This document shows, piece by piece, positions 11,240 through 23,103 of a DNA stretch of 64,000 nt. Every line of letters starts with the position of its first letter. Within the stretch, counting starts at the first letter, position 1. Source of the DNA: Nageia nagi (taxonomy: Eukaryota; Pinophyta); the NCBI GenBank assembly GCA_050084985.1, contig JBITNC010000001.1, positions 142,910,001 through 142,974,000 on the forward strand. The letters are read 5' to 3'. The notes under the pieces were generated by a model that did no database searches, was not told the DNA's origin, and saw nothing but the letters and a program-made list of their open reading frames with translations. The translations under genes were made by a program, and so were the position numbers.

Positions 11240-13484
11240 AACATTCATCTTGCTTGAGGGGTAGCCCCCTCATCCTAGTTGGAAGGATCATCTTCTTTGA
11301 GGCTTTAACATGATTATTCTTCCCCTACATCCTGTAATCAGTTTTATCAATTTTCTACTTCTTCTTGGTTGCACCAACAAATACTTATTCATCAAGCCTA
11401 ACAACAACCAAGGGTTGAATTACCATGGAGGTAGGGACCCTATGATCTTTTGAACCTTTCATAAGGTGACACTTATCAAGTTACATGTTTTCCTATTGTG
11501 CCTCCCTAGGGTCTCCATATTTCTCCACACTAGGCACCTTAGTCTCTTGCACATTTTCCTTTAGAACATATTCTATTACCTCAATTGTATCCTTAATGAC
11601 TTCATTTTCTAAATCAATCTCCTACAAACAAATTTCTTAAAGAATCTTCATGAAATATTCTAAGATTCCTTGTTATTCTTTTTCTCCTTGAATAATAATC
11701 CCATATTGGTACTCCTTACCTTCCATAATGATGTCCTCCACTATTACATCTATCCTAGGAGTCTTAATTTTAGCATCCTCTCCAACTTCATCAAGCACTA
11801 GGGTTTCAGTCTCAACCTCCTTATCCCCTTTATTTGCTTCCTCTTCTTCAACCTCCTTAGAGGTAAAGCCAAATATTTCACCTTCATCCTTGAAGTCACC
11901 TGCATTGTCCTCCATAACAAGGGGGCAAGCTATTAAGGTCGATAGGACTATTTGAGACATCCTTGGTCTCCTAGTACCACCCCAATTTCAGTTCTTCTAA
12001 CCTTTTCAACCACTTACTCCTCCTTTCTCTTATGGTCAAGATGGATTTTTTTCTTGTCCTCCACCTCCACTAAGATTGGGCTCTACTTCCTTTCTTTTGG
12101 AGTCTTCTTAGTTTGAACAAAAGGATCTTTGGGGGATTTACCATCATTACTAACCATTGGGCTTTTCAAATTCTCCTTAACCCTAAACCTATCCTTAGGG
12201 TATTCTTTGTATTGTTTCCCTCTCCCCTAACTTTCCTAAATAAGCTTTGTCCAATTGCTATTCTTCACTTGCATATCTTGTTTTAACAACAAATTGGTTG
12301 TTGGCTAAGAAGCAATAATAGCCTTGTACATCAAGGCCAAAATACCTTTGTATCTAGGTTCATCACATTGCCCCTTTCATACCATACCTACTAAAGTACT
12401 TCCCTACACTCCTCCTTAAGACCTCCCCACCTAAACTAATTAAGATGTAACAAATGTGAGTTGAAGATTGTGATATATATATCACCCAATGTGAAGTACC
12501 TAATAACCCACATTAATATTCTATCCCATGGATTGGGTAAATGCTTGAGCACATAACCCATCCCTACCTTTATAGTATCTTCATCCATAGTGTAAAAAGC
12601 ATCAATTTTGAACTATTAGGATTTTTCATTCCTTAGTAAGCATCTTCCTAAGAGGCTTAATCTAATAACTTTGATAAATGCCTCCATGGAAATGTTAATA
12701 AGGATAGAACCAACTTGAGTATTACCATTGTTACATCTCACAACAATTTTTTGAGAAATTATCAAGATGAAATCATTACAAACTTTTAAATATCTATCAA
12801 CTCCCCCACATTGAAGTGAGTTTCAACATTTAAGATCCAACTTAACCTCCCTCACATTTTCAAGCTCTATTTTGTATGATTTCCCCATCCTAGTAGACAT
12901 TCTTCTCACAATCACAAATGTTGATGATATGAGTGGAGATTGAGTTATAGGATTTGAAATTCTACCACTTTAGAATATAAGATCTCCCTTCTCATGAATC
13001 ACTATATGCAAATTTGTCACATCAATGGACCACAATCTATGGTATTCATGCGAATTAATGGAGTTCGTACTTATTCTTATGCATGGATGACAACCAACAC
13101 CATCTTGTTTATTCATTTATTTCCTACCTTTTATAATAATCAAACATAGTTGATAACTCTTCCCCTTTCAAGTGTGATGCACTAATTAGAGACTATTGTA
13201 TGACTTATGTCTGCTAACTAAACCCCTATCAGGTCCATCGATAGTCATCTCAATCTTGCAAATTTTAACACCATTTTGGTTATTTTTGTACATCCTTTGA
13301 TTGAGACAATCACATGGATTCCCTCCCAAGGGTATTTATGATCCTATGCTCTTCATTCTAGAGTAATTCATAGTGAGAGTAGATGTCCACTCTACTCTAG
13401 AGTAGTTTGCATACCCTTTATGATTTCCTCCATGGTCCTCTTAGCCCTAGTTTATTTATTTGATGGCTTTTTATGATCTTATTG
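11240..13484 (-). pseudogene. Degenerate gag- or ORF1-like coding region
   Basis: The minus strand gives an almost continuous but stop-broken reading. A globular part contains IVVRCNNGNTQVGSILIN and KHLPNPWDRILMWVIRYFTL (about 12770-12480). A Lys-rich basic part follows (12250-12000), then an acidic 95-residue open piece (11960-11673) rich in Glu and Asp. No protease, RT or integrase signature is present. This order of globular, basic and acidic regions suits a gag-like or ORF1-like RNA-binding protein of a retroelement. The family is unknown to me. The region is cut at its upstream end by the gag-protease element at 13490. Confidence 0.45.
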
Positions 13485-13489
13485 CTCAG

Positions 13490-14517
13490 TGTAACATCCC
13501 TTTTGTACTATATAAAAATAATGTAAGAGCTAAAAGGGATGTATTAATAACATCCCTTTTGGAGTCTATTTTGTAGTTTGATTTGTGGTTTGTTTTGTAT
13601 AACTTGGGATAGGAATTAATTGGTCCATGGACCCCATTGTGAGCCCCTAGTGGGACATATCCCTCCCAAGTATAGAATATGATATATTAATGTACTTAGA
13701 GATCTCAAACTTGATTGTGGGAATCCTAAGAGATTTTATACATTAATTAGCTAGGATTGAGGATTGCATACTTGTGTCAACCTTGGATAGTCTCTTAGAC
13801 CCACATTGATCATCTCATTCTCTTAGGCTTCCACGCATGACACCAAGACCCATGTGCATATGTAGGGCCCTTATAGACCCTACAGTAGCATTTATGGTAT
13901 CCAAGAATCCCATGTTGGCATGTCTAACACCTAAGCACCCATGTTGGGCATCTTGGGCCCTCTAGAGGCTAACATTGGGGCCTTAGAGCTTAGTGATGAT
14001 TCTAAGGTGAGATCCAAGACTTAGTCAAGAGTATAAGAAGACTTGGAGGCTCATTTGATGGAAAAACTTGATTATTATACATTTACACTTCTACATCATC
14101 CAATGGACACACTACTATCCCATGTCCATCTAGTAACATCAGGAGAGTTTGTTTAACCTAGTTTAGCTCCTATGAGGCTGATGTCAACCCTTTGGGCTTG
14201 GTTTTGTATTACTTCTCATTGTTTATCAATAATATAAGTCATGGGTATTAGATCTTAGTATTTATGTGTTGTTATGTCCATCTTATGCATAAGCTGAGCT
14301 AGTATTATTATGGATTATTACAATTGGCCATTCATTGGCATTGTGTGATGTATCTATGCTTAGGAGACCTATTTTTGGTATTATTTAGGGATATTATGCT
14401 TGTCAAAATCCAATGTTGGAACTTTAGGGTTTGAATTATGAAATTTGGATGCCCTATTTTGATTTAATTATAATTGAATTTGTTGATATTTTCTTGAGAT
14501 TTATTTAGATCATTATA
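13490..14517 (+). repeat. 5' LTR of the gag-protease element
   Basis: Starts TGTAACATCCCTTTTG and ends GATCATTATA. It aligns along its whole length with 17481-18710, except for about 202 bp that is present only in the 3' copy. Confidence 0.92.
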
Positions 14518-14518
14518 G

Positions 14519-14530
14519 TGGTATTAGAGC
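14519..14530 (+). other. tRNA-iMet primer-binding site
   Basis: TGGTATTAGAGC, one base after the LTR, differs by one C-to-T change from the common plant primer site TGGTATCAGAGC, which pairs with initiator tRNA-Met. Confidence 0.85.
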
Positions 14531-15246
14531 TTAGATCTGGTTAGCCTATGAATGAGAATAGTGGTTCACTAGTACTACACCAAATCTTACAAGAAAGAGA
14601 TGGTGTTTGGAAGGAGGGGTAGGATTCATATGACTAGGAAGAAGGGTCGAGGAACTAGATGATTGAGCCATTACACAAGGAGGAAATCAAAGAAGAAAGT
14701 ATTGTGTAGAGAGAGAGAGAGCTAAATTAATTAGAAGGAGAAGCCCTACACCTGTTCAAGATTCCATGCCTAAATGAAAATTCAATGAATTAATATTTTC
14801 CATCACCAGCATGATAAGAGCTATCATAATGATGTAGTAGCAGTTGAATCAACATCTAAGAGTTTGTATAGAGGAAGAAATGAGAGTGATCCCCCCCACA
14901 TCACACTCAAGAAGATAGAAGGGAGTGAAGTGAGGAGGATCAGGAGGAATAGAGCATGAGGATATCTTAGAGTTTGAGAGATCAAGAGTCCACACATCAT
15001 GGATCTCTAATTCAACAAGAACCTACATTTGTAACATCCCAATCATAATAGATGCAGCAAGGTACTAACCCTCTCCTAGGGAAGTACTTGGAGGAAAATA
15101 TTGGTAGGGTTGGAAAGCAATCCATTATTCCATAATCGTTTAAGCTTATGTTTGTCAAGATATCAAGAGAGAAGACAAAGAATAGAGTTCTTGGACCTAA
15201 AGAATTGAACTAGATCTTCAAGGAATACACATCATTAGATCTAGGG

Positions 15247-16230
15247 TTGAGAAGGGATGTGGATTTCAATAGTTACTTGGAGTTGTTAGGATTGAGAGGA
15301 GGGAAAACTCACTCTTCCCACACCCCTAGAAATGCACATTCAGATAGAAGAGATCTACAACATAAGATTGATAAGTTGCAAGTGCTGATGTATGATGGAA
15401 AAAATATGATGGCTAGGGCTTGGCTATATCAAATGCAAACCTATTTCACTTTAAATCTAAACATGGATGAGGAGGAAATAATCCACTTTACCACATTACA
15501 TTTTAAAGGAGATGCATTGGAATGGTGGTAACATGGGGTGATCATCCAAGGATATGCAAATGGCTCTTCATTCAATGAGTTTTCCAAGAAGTTGGCAAAG
15601 AGATTTTACAGGAAGAGGGCAAATGATTACTTCTAGGACCTAAAAATGTTAAGGCAATAAGATACAATGGATGAGTATGTGATCAAATTTCATAATATTA
15701 TTATCATGATCCATCAAATTTTGAAAGAATGATTAACATTTATGTTTGTTGAGGGGTTGATGGAGCCACTACAAGGCATGGTCAAGGTATCCTCTCTAAG
15801 GAGCCTTGATGATGCAATTCATTAAACTTATGATTTTGAGCTGATCATGAAGAAACTTAGAGGAGGGTTAGAACCAAGAGGAGGATATGTAAAAAAGTCA
15901 TTTCTATATAAGGAAAGGTCTAGCAAGGTCAAACCATATCCCCCATCACATACAAACTAGTTGGACATAGATACAAGAAGGAAGTTGAGAGATGAAGGGA
16001 AATACTTCTATTGCAAGAAGCATTGGGAGTCAAGGCACCATTACTTGGGAAAAGAAAAGGTGCACTATATTAAAATATTTTTAGAAGAGGGTTTGGATGA
16101 TTCAAATTTGGATGTAGGGGTGAACACATTTGAACAAGGGTCAACTAGGGTGAAGGGGACCTTGGGAAGCATGATCACTTCTTTGCATGGAGTGAAGAAG
16201 AATTTGACCCTAAAGATCATAGGATAGGAA
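15247..16230 (+). pseudogene. Gag relic with broken zinc knuckle
   Basis: The 94-residue open piece at 15247-15531 carries ARAWLYQMQTYFTLN and LHFKGDALEWW, the gag capsid pattern of plant gypsy elements. The reading continues through stops as FNEFSKKLAKRFYRKRAND and VEGLMEPLQGMVKVSSL. At 15961-16227 a piece contains YFYCKKHWESRHHYLGK. This matches a CCHC knuckle whose spacing is kept but in which two of the expected Cys/His positions are changed. The upstream part (14750-15240) also looks coding but is heavily broken. No complete gag can be made from this copy. Confidence 0.75.
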
Positions 16231-16245
16231 GAATGATAAGATGTC

Positions 16246-16533
16246 ATGGTTTTGATTGATCTGAGTACTTCTCACAATTTCATTGATACAAGGTTTGTAG
16301 AAAAGAAGAATCTAAAAACAAAGGGGTTTAGAGGATCCCAAGTTTCCAATGCCAATGGGAAACTCACCATTATGGATAACATTATGGAGAGATTTGGGGT
16401 TCAATTGCAGAGTTGCATGATTAGGGAGGATGTATACCTTTACCCTTTCAAGATCATCCTCATACCATATTATGAGTGCAATGGTTGTTTGATATTAGGG
16501 ACATTCATACAAATTATCAGAAGCTCACCATGA
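16246..16533 (+). pseudogene. Retropepsin-like aspartic protease relic
   Basis: This 95-residue open piece starts MVLIDLSTSHNFIDTRFVE. It corresponds to the plant gypsy protease active site V-L-x-D-S-G-x-[ST]-H-N-F-I. The Asp remains, but the following Ser-Gly is changed to Leu-Ser, so the catalytic D-[ST]-G motif is lost. The later part keeps a hydrophobic pattern ending near LILGTFIQI, where functional copies have a G-x-D or G-M-D-W block. It follows gag in the expected order. Confidence 0.65.
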
Positions 16534-16649
16534 GCTTTGAGATTGAAGGGAAGCTCACACATTACAAAAAATCAGGGATGATTACCCCCAAGTGGAGAAC
16601 AAAAGGCTAGAGATGATTGAATGGTGCCATAAGGAGGTAACTGAAGGAG

Positions 16650-17125
16650 GACCCATGTTGGACATGAAGGAGACTTGGCATCCCATTATACATTTTGAGA
16701 GACTAAGGAAGAGGATGTCAGGATTGAAGGAGCTTATTGGCCTCACATTGCATCTTGAGAGGATATCATGGCCTACATTGGGTTTGGGGAAGCCTAGGAC
16801 CCCCACATTGGATGAGGATGGGGTTTACCATCCCATGTTGGTATAAAAGAGTTAGAGTAGCCTATATTGAGCATTAGGTTTGCTATGTACCCCATGTTGG
16901 AGATGGAGGAGCTAGAACTAATCATGTTGAGCCTATATGTTGTTGTGAGACACACATTGGAACTAGAGAAGTTGGAACACTTTATATGGAGCATTGGAAG
17001 GTTTGGACATCCCACATTTGGCCTTGGGATGATGGAGCACCTCATGTAGAGCATTGGAGATCTTGTGTTACCCATGTTACACTTGGATGGAGTTTAGCAT
17101 GAAGATTAGAGCTTGGAAAAGCTCT
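16650..17125 (+). repeat. 30-bp minisatellite encoding a decapeptide repeat
   Basis: The motif CCCA[CT][AG]TTGG and its variants recur at about 16651, 16679, 16741, 16771, 16800, 16829, 16861, 16890, 16920, 16951, 16979, 17008, 17039 and 17069. Nearly all steps are 28 to 32 bases, and one step is double. Because 30 is a multiple of 3, the reading frame repeats a ten-residue unit such as HPTFGLGMME, YPMLEMEELE, WPTLGLGKPR or RHTLELEKLE. Roughly fifteen units lie between protease and purine tract, where pol would normally be. Confidence 0.75.
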
Positions 17126-17468
17126 ACCACTTCACTTTGCATCTGGGAGGAGGATGTTGGATGGTGATGAGCCAAGGAGCATTTTGATGTATCACATTAG
17201 GGAGTAGAAACGATTCATGCATATTGATTTCAGCCAGAGGAGTTGGAAACCCCATGTGGAGTAAGATCAAAGAATGGACTATCATAAGGAGCTTGGACTC
17301 CACCCATTTACACTCACTCTTATTTTCATGGTTGCAGGTACTACACTCTAAATACAATATTGCTTGGCCCCATGGTGAAGAGTTTCAAATTGGGACATCT
17401 ACACCAAAGGATTCTAGAAAGAAAATATATTATGATCTTCCACCATTACTTGACAGTAAGCAATCTCA

Positions 17469-17478
17469 GGAGGGAGGA
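17469..17478 (+). other. Polypurine tract of the gag-protease element
   Basis: Purine run GGAGGGAGGA directly upstream of the 3' LTR start at 17481. Confidence 0.75.
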
Positions 17479-17480
17479 TT

Positions 17481-18710
17481 TGTAACATCCTTTTTTGTAC
17501 TATATAAAAATAATGTAAGAGCTAAAAGGGACATCTTAATAACATCCCTTTTGGAGTTTATTTTGTAGTTTGATTTGTGGCTTGTTTTGTATAACTTAGG
17601 ATAGGAATTAATTGGTCCATGGACCCCATTATGAGCCCCTAGTGGGACATATCCCTTCTAAGTGTAGAATAGGATATATTAATGTACTTGAAGATCTTGG
17701 ACTTGATTGTGGGAATCCCAAGAGCTTGTATGCATTAATGAGCCAAGATAGAGGATTACATGCTCGCGCTAGCCTTGGGGAGTCCCCTAGACCCCACATT
17801 GGCCATCCCATAATATTAGGATTCTACGCATGATACCAAGATCCATGTGGGCATGCATGGTCCTTCTAGACCATGTGCTACAATTTATGGCACCCAGGAA
17901 TCCCATGTTGGCATGCTTGACACCTAAGCACCCACATTAGGCATCCTAGGCCCTTTAAAGGCTAACATTGGTGCCTTAGAGCCTAATGATGATTTCAAGG
18001 TGACATCAAAGACTTGGTGAAGAGTATAAGAAGACTTTGAGGCTAATTTGATGGACAAACTTGATTATTATACCTTTACACTTCTACATCTTCTAGTGGA
18101 CAAAACCTTAGCGAAGCTCTAACTATATTCCTTAAGTGGAGCACCTAAGAGGGTTATCAAGCAGAGGGATCTTGGAAATATATGGAATTAATGGAGCACC
18201 TTTTCCCATCCAATGGTATCTGAGGTGGATTCTCTACCACTCACATGGTTATCTAGATCTGAGGAGGACCCCTTTAGTGAGGAGGAGTCAGATTGTGAGG
18301 AGGTGCTACTATCTCGCATCTATCTAGTAACATCAGGAGAGTTTTTCCAACCCAATTCATCTCCCAAGAGCTAGCATCAGCCCTTTAGGCTTGGTTTTGT
18401 ATTACTTCTCATTGTTTATCAATAATATAAGTCATGGGCATTAGATCTTAGTGTTTGTGTGTTGTAATGTCCATCTTGTGCATGCATTGAGCTAGTATTA
18501 TTGTGGATTGTTGTAATTGACCATTTATTGGTATTGTGTGGTATATCTATGCTTATGAAACCCATCATTGGTATTATTTAGGGATATTGTGCTTGTGGGA
18601 ATCCAATGTTTGCACTCTAGGGTTTGAATTATAGAATTTGGATGCCCTAGTTTGATTTAATTATAATTGAATTTATTGATATTTTCTTGAGATATGTTTG
18701 GATCATTACA
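17481..18710 (+). repeat. 3' LTR of the gag-protease element, with extra 202 bp
   Basis: Aligns with 13490-14517 from TGTAACATCC to GATCATTACA. About 18103-18304 has no partner in the 5' LTR. The flanking shared words are ttctacatc on the left and atctagtaacatcaggaga on the right. Confidence 0.9.
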
Positions 18711-18715
18711 CTCAG

Positions 18716-18881
18716 CATTTGAAGTGTTCCTTAGAATAGTTTGTTTCATGTTTCTTTTTTTCTTCGCTATGATCCCTTCTTTGCTATAATTTCTTTTTTA
18801 CACCATATTTCCTATAGCTTCATCTAATATCATTTCAAACTCCATTGGATATTCATTTCCTAAATTGGTAGCTTCTGTTAC
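18716..18881 (-). pseudogene. Middle piece of the interrupted minus-strand reading
   Basis: The minus strand reads EATNLGNEYPMEFEMILDEA and continues into a Lys-rich tail. It joins in frame to 23100-22688 once the hAT element and one copy of its 8-bp duplication are removed; both sides show the residues DNM at the junction. Its other end stops at the target duplication of the gag-protease element. Confidence 0.6.
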
Positions 18882-18889
18882 CATATTAT

Positions 18890-21800
18890 CAATATTATTA
18901 GGGGACACATCCCCTACTTTTTTCCATAGTTCTCCATCCCTTATGTCCTAAGATTGGAGGATTCCTCATGGGATGTTTCCCAACTATCTCCTTTTTTAGG
19001 TGTATGGTGGGGACATCCTTGGGATGTTTTTTTATAGTCTAGGGATGTTTCCCATTAAATGTGGCAAAATGGGATATCGAGGGGATGAGAATTCATCCTC
19101 GAGGATAATTGGGGGATGGTTTCTTGTCCTCCCATCCTATATGATTACTATTGGACACCAAAAGAATAAAAAAATCTCACTTATTTTATAATTTTTTTAA
19201 TCTATCTTAGGAGGGTGGGTCCCACAAGGATATCCATCCCCCAAAACCTAAAAATATGTTTTTATAATCATATTGAAATCATTTTTCATTTACAATACCC
19301 TCCAAAAGGAAAGAAGAGTAGTAGTGAGAAGAAGAGAATGAAATCAAGGAGTGAAGAGTAGTATTGAGGTAAGTTTTTCTTCTATTTTATTTTCCATTAT
19401 AAGTCTCTTGTGGTTTTAGTATTTTAGCTTTTATTTTATCTTCCATTCCAAGTTTTCTTTCATGTCTATTGTTGGAAACTTGGAAATAATGAAGTAGGTG
19501 GTTGTTAGTGATTTTTTAATTTTTTTCTTATTCTAACAGGTATCTAAGGGACTATTTGATAGTAGAATCTAGATTGAATGTTTGTATTTTCAAATTTGAA
19601 ATTATGAGCAGCCATGAAAAGGGTTTTCAATCTAAGGAAGTAAAATTTTAATCTCATTCTAAAAACCAATAAAGACCTTCTCAAATTTCTAGTTAGTAAC
19701 TCTAATTATGATTATCCATCAGCAATGTTGAGAGAATATGATAAGGGTCCTTACAATCAAAGAAAAATCACTTTTGCAATTTATCATAAATCTTAATGTT
19801 AAAAAATAAATTAGGGGGTACAAGAAATTGGTTATGTCATTTTTGTAAAACCAAATTTCAAAGAAACTATACTAGGGTTGAATCTCATTTGATAAACAAA
19901 TCAAAAATAGGGTTTAGAGCTTGCAAAGGCATGAATCTTCTTCAAGTGGTTGAAGCTAGTAAGTTGGTGCAAGATTCCAAAGTTAAAAGTTTAGGATCCT
20001 TTGTACTTGGCCAAACTTCTAGAGCTAGCAATGTGCATGTAGACATCTCAAGTTAACACACTCAAGCTTCAAATATCCCACCACATCCCTTCAAGGAAAG
20101 AGCAATTACTGATATATTTAATGTGCAATCAATGGAAAAAACATATGATGCTATTGATTTTATATTTTATGCACATGGGATTTCTTTTCATCTTGTAAAT
20201 CCCCCTTATGTGAAGGATGCATTTAAAAAATATACCAAGGAAGGCCCTTCATATCAGTTTCCTTCTTATGATAAGCTTCATACCACCCAATTGGAAAAAC
20301 ATTATGCAAAATGCAATTTGGATAAGAAACATATGATGGAGACATGGTTGAGGTTTGGGTGTTCTATTGTCATGGATGGGTGGACTGATAGACGTCATCA
20401 TCCACTTGTCAATATTATTATTACATCTATATCAGGTAATTAGACTATAAACCTTGTTTATTAAATTATAATTTATATTATTATTAATTTATTTGTATTA
20501 AATACTAACATAGTGTTTTACTTATAAATTTTTTTCTTGTTTGACATTTGATTCATTAAATTTTTTGTCATCAAGTCCTTATTTTCTTCAAGCTATTAAT
20601 ACCTTGAGGGGAAAAAAGGATGTCGAGTACATGTACCTAAAGTTGAAGGGAGTTGTTGATGAGATTGGAGCTACCAATGTTGTACAGGTAATCAATCTTT
20701 AATTTTAACTTTAGTTTTTTCCTTATGAAATTTATTTTATCATGTAAAATTGTAAATCATAGCAAAGCATTTTGTTATGTACTATAGATGATTATTGATG
20801 CGGTCCTATTTGCAAGAAAGAAGGGAAAATGATACAAAATAGTTATAAACATATTTTTTGGACCTCGTGTTGTGTTCATGCATTGAACAACACATTGAAA
20901 GACATTGGGAAGATACCTTGGGTGAAGGATCTAGTATTTGAAGCAAGAAAGTTGCAAATGTTCATTTGCAACCATCACACATCCTTAGCCATATTTTGAT
21001 CATTCTCAAAGAAGGAATTCATCAAGCCAAGGGATACAAGATATGTCATCTAATTCATTTTATTGGAGAGGATGATTGAGGTGCAATATGCTTTTCAAAA
21101 CATGGTGATATGCACAAAGTGGGAGAGGTGGGATGAATCAAAGATAGGGGAGGGAAATAGAATCAAAGATAAAATATTAAATGAAAGATGGTGGAATGAT
21201 GTCAAGTAAGAAATTTTCAAATTAGAAATGTTAAAATTAGTTTTAAATTAGATTGTTCATTGCTCATATAATCTAAGTTAATTTTTTTAATTTCTTGTAG
21301 GTATATTTTGTCTTTCATAAGCTCAATCATTTTTGTTATCATACATGTTGATACAAGTGCTCCTAATCTAGGAGAGATTTATGAGACATTTGATAACATG
21401 TTAGGGGAGATGAAAAGGATGATTTGTGAAAAAGATCAATCATTGTATGAGAGACACATTAGACCTATTGTACAGAAGAGGTGGGATAATATGAACTACC
21501 TTTTTCATATGGTAGCTTATGCAGTAAATCCAAAGTGGTATGAGCGTAGGCCTAGGAGAGTGCCTTCATATGAAGATATAAAGGAGATTTATTTTTGGAT
21601 CAAAACTCATTCTAACTTAAAATTTTGTATTTCATGTAAATTTTACGTAATTTATTTGCATGTAAATATTAAATCTTAACTTTGTCTTTTCTATTGATCA
21701 AGTAAGAAAAGGGTTTATGGTTGCCCTTGACAAGATGTATGCCATAGAGGAGGCCTCAAGAGTTAGAGATGAATAGCTCAAATTTGTGACTCTTAGTGAG

Positions 21801-22687
21801 CCTTTCAACCATTCAAAAGCTATATAGTATAGGGATATCATTTTCTAAAGAGATCCCATTGGATGGTGGATGCTATACAAAAATGATACACCAAATTTGT
21901 AATTTATTGCAATTAGGTTGCTAGTTCCTATGTTGCTGAGAGGAATTGGTCCACTTATGGATTTGTTCACACTTTGAGGAGGAACAAACTTACATATCAT
22001 AGAGCGAAGAGGCTAGTTGCAGTGCATATATCTCTTCACCTCTGTGATAGAGTTAGACAAATTATAAGGCATCTCTAGATGCATGATGGGATGTTGATGT
22101 AGAGGATATGACTCAATATGAGGATGATGAGGACCAACAAGATTTGGTTGGAGTTCAATTGAATGATGTTTCTTTGGATGATGAGAGTAGCTCTTTAGAT
22201 GAAGACATTGATAACGATGCTGATAGAGAGGGACTATTTTATGAGTCGATAAGCTCCTAGTTTATTGTTTTAGTTTTTGACATTTTAAATTATTTGACAC
22301 ATTCATGTCAAAGACTATGTTTTTGGGCCTTAACATATTCAAACTTTATTACATTATGATTATTGACTGTGATTATTAGACTATTTATGGCTCACATTTA
22401 TTTATCATTCATGATTCAAATTTTTTATTTTTAAAGAATGTTACATGTTTGAATTAGTCCTTTAATGAATCAATAATGCTAATGATGAATGAAACATTGA
22501 AACTATAACTAATAAGTAATATTTACTTTAAAATTTTCTTAAATCTAAAAATTCTAAACACTTTTTAGTGTATATATACTTGTCGTCCCCCTCATGTTTC
22601 CTAAAATTGGGTCATCATCCCCTATTGTCCCTAGAGATTCATCCTGGCATTTCCTCATCCCCCATCCCCCAATCCTTGACAACTTTA
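18890..22687 (+). mobile_element. hAT-superfamily DNA transposon
   Basis: The flanking 8-bp direct repeat catattat occurs at 18882-18889 and 22688-22695. The left end CAATATTATTAGGGG and the reverse complement of the right end (TAAAGTTGTCAAGGA) are imperfect terminal inverted repeats that differ mostly by transitions. Removing the insert restores an open reading in the host sequence. Subterminal regions at both ends are rich in GGGATG/CATCCC words. The interior encodes a BED-finger, DUF659-type transposase with the hAT dimerisation region. The length of 3.80 kb is normal for an autonomous hAT. Confidence 0.85.
19796..22260 (+). pseudogene. hAT transposase relic (BED finger, DUF659, hAT dimerisation)
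   Basis: The order fits a plant hAT transposase. A BED zinc finger WLCHFCKTKFQRNYTRVESHL (19830-19892) opens it. Next is a DUF659 segment with GCSIVMDGWTDRRHHPLVN (about 20359-20415), carrying the Asp usually part of the catalytic triad. IFWTSCCVHALNNTLKDIGK follows near 20850, then RPIVQKRWDNMNYLFHMVAY (21460-21520), and lastly the dimerisation block AERNWSTYGFVHTLRRNKLT near 21930-21990. An acidic tail ends at the TAG at 22258-22260. Introns look real at 20436-20575, 20688-20787 and 21206-21300 (GT...AG). Several stops and at least one frame change (around 20810-20850) disable it. The transposase would cut and paste the element by binding its ends. Confidence 0.82.
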
Positions 22688-22695
22688 CATATTAT

Positions 22696-23100
22696 CTTTA
22701 CCTGTTCCTACTTCATCTTCTTCTAACTGAGCATCTTCTATCAACTCACTCCCTTCAAAGATTTTTAGTGGTGTGTATGGATTTCTTTTGTCTATACCTC
22801 AGTTTGGACTCATCTTTGGTTGTTGTTCTCCTCCATTCTTTCCCTTATGGGTCTTATTTATATTGTTAGTGTGATTTTTACGCTTATGATTCAATTTTTG
22901 AACTTGTGACCATCCCTTGTCCCTGCTTTCGAAATCCTTGGGGTCCTCCTTTGAAGGGGAGGATTCAAGTTTCTAGGTTTTTGAGGGCATTCCTTAACAT
23001 AATGGTAGAAACATCCTTATTTAACTCCAATATTGTAATTAATTTCCTTATACCACCCTTGATTAGTTTGGAACTTAATAATAACTCACTCATATACCTT
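22696..23100 (-). pseudogene. LINE ORF1-like or gag-like fragment
   Basis: The minus strand reads DPKDFESRDKGWSQVQKLNH, then basic sequence, then NPYTPLKIFEGSELIEDAQL and an acidic stretch. The GW-x-x-V plus basic tail plus NPY-x-x-L pattern is typical for the C-terminal end of plant LINE ORF1 proteins, although a gag-like origin is possible. The frame continues across the hAT insertion into 18881-18716. Confidence 0.5.
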
Positions 23101-23103
23101 TGA

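Larger units (their letters stand above)
13490..18710 (+). mobile_element. Gag-protease-only LTR retrotransposon (TR-GAG-like)
   Basis: Two LTRs (13490-14517 and 17481-18710) both begin TGTAACATCC and end CATTATA or CATTACA. They are flanked by a perfect 5-bp target duplication, ctcag, at 13485-13489 and 18711-18715. A tRNA-iMet-type primer site follows the 5' LTR and a purine tract precedes the 3' LTR. The 2.96-kb interior encodes gag, a zinc-knuckle relic and a retropepsin-like segment, then a 30-bp tandem repeat. There is no RT, RNase H or integrase. Plants have described non-autonomous elements that keep only gag (TR-GAG); this copy fits that idea with a protease part retained. The LTR start and the gag style point to a gypsy, chromovirus-like parent. 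Confidence 0.9.

Noticed and set aside
11728-11955. Ser/Thr-rich 75-residue plus-strand frame
   Set aside because: It is the complement of the acidic Glu/Asp-rich minus-strand piece, which fits the surrounding reading better.
16794-17075. 93-residue minus-strand frame with repeated MGNTRSPML-like units
   Set aside because: It is the antisense shadow of the 30-bp tandem repeat. Sense orientation follows gag and protease.
18949-22678. Alternative hAT boundaries from the match TAAGATTGGAGGAT to CAAGGATTGGGGGAT
   Set aside because: No 8-bp duplication flanks these points, whereas catattat flanks 18890-22687 exactly and excision there restores the reading frame.
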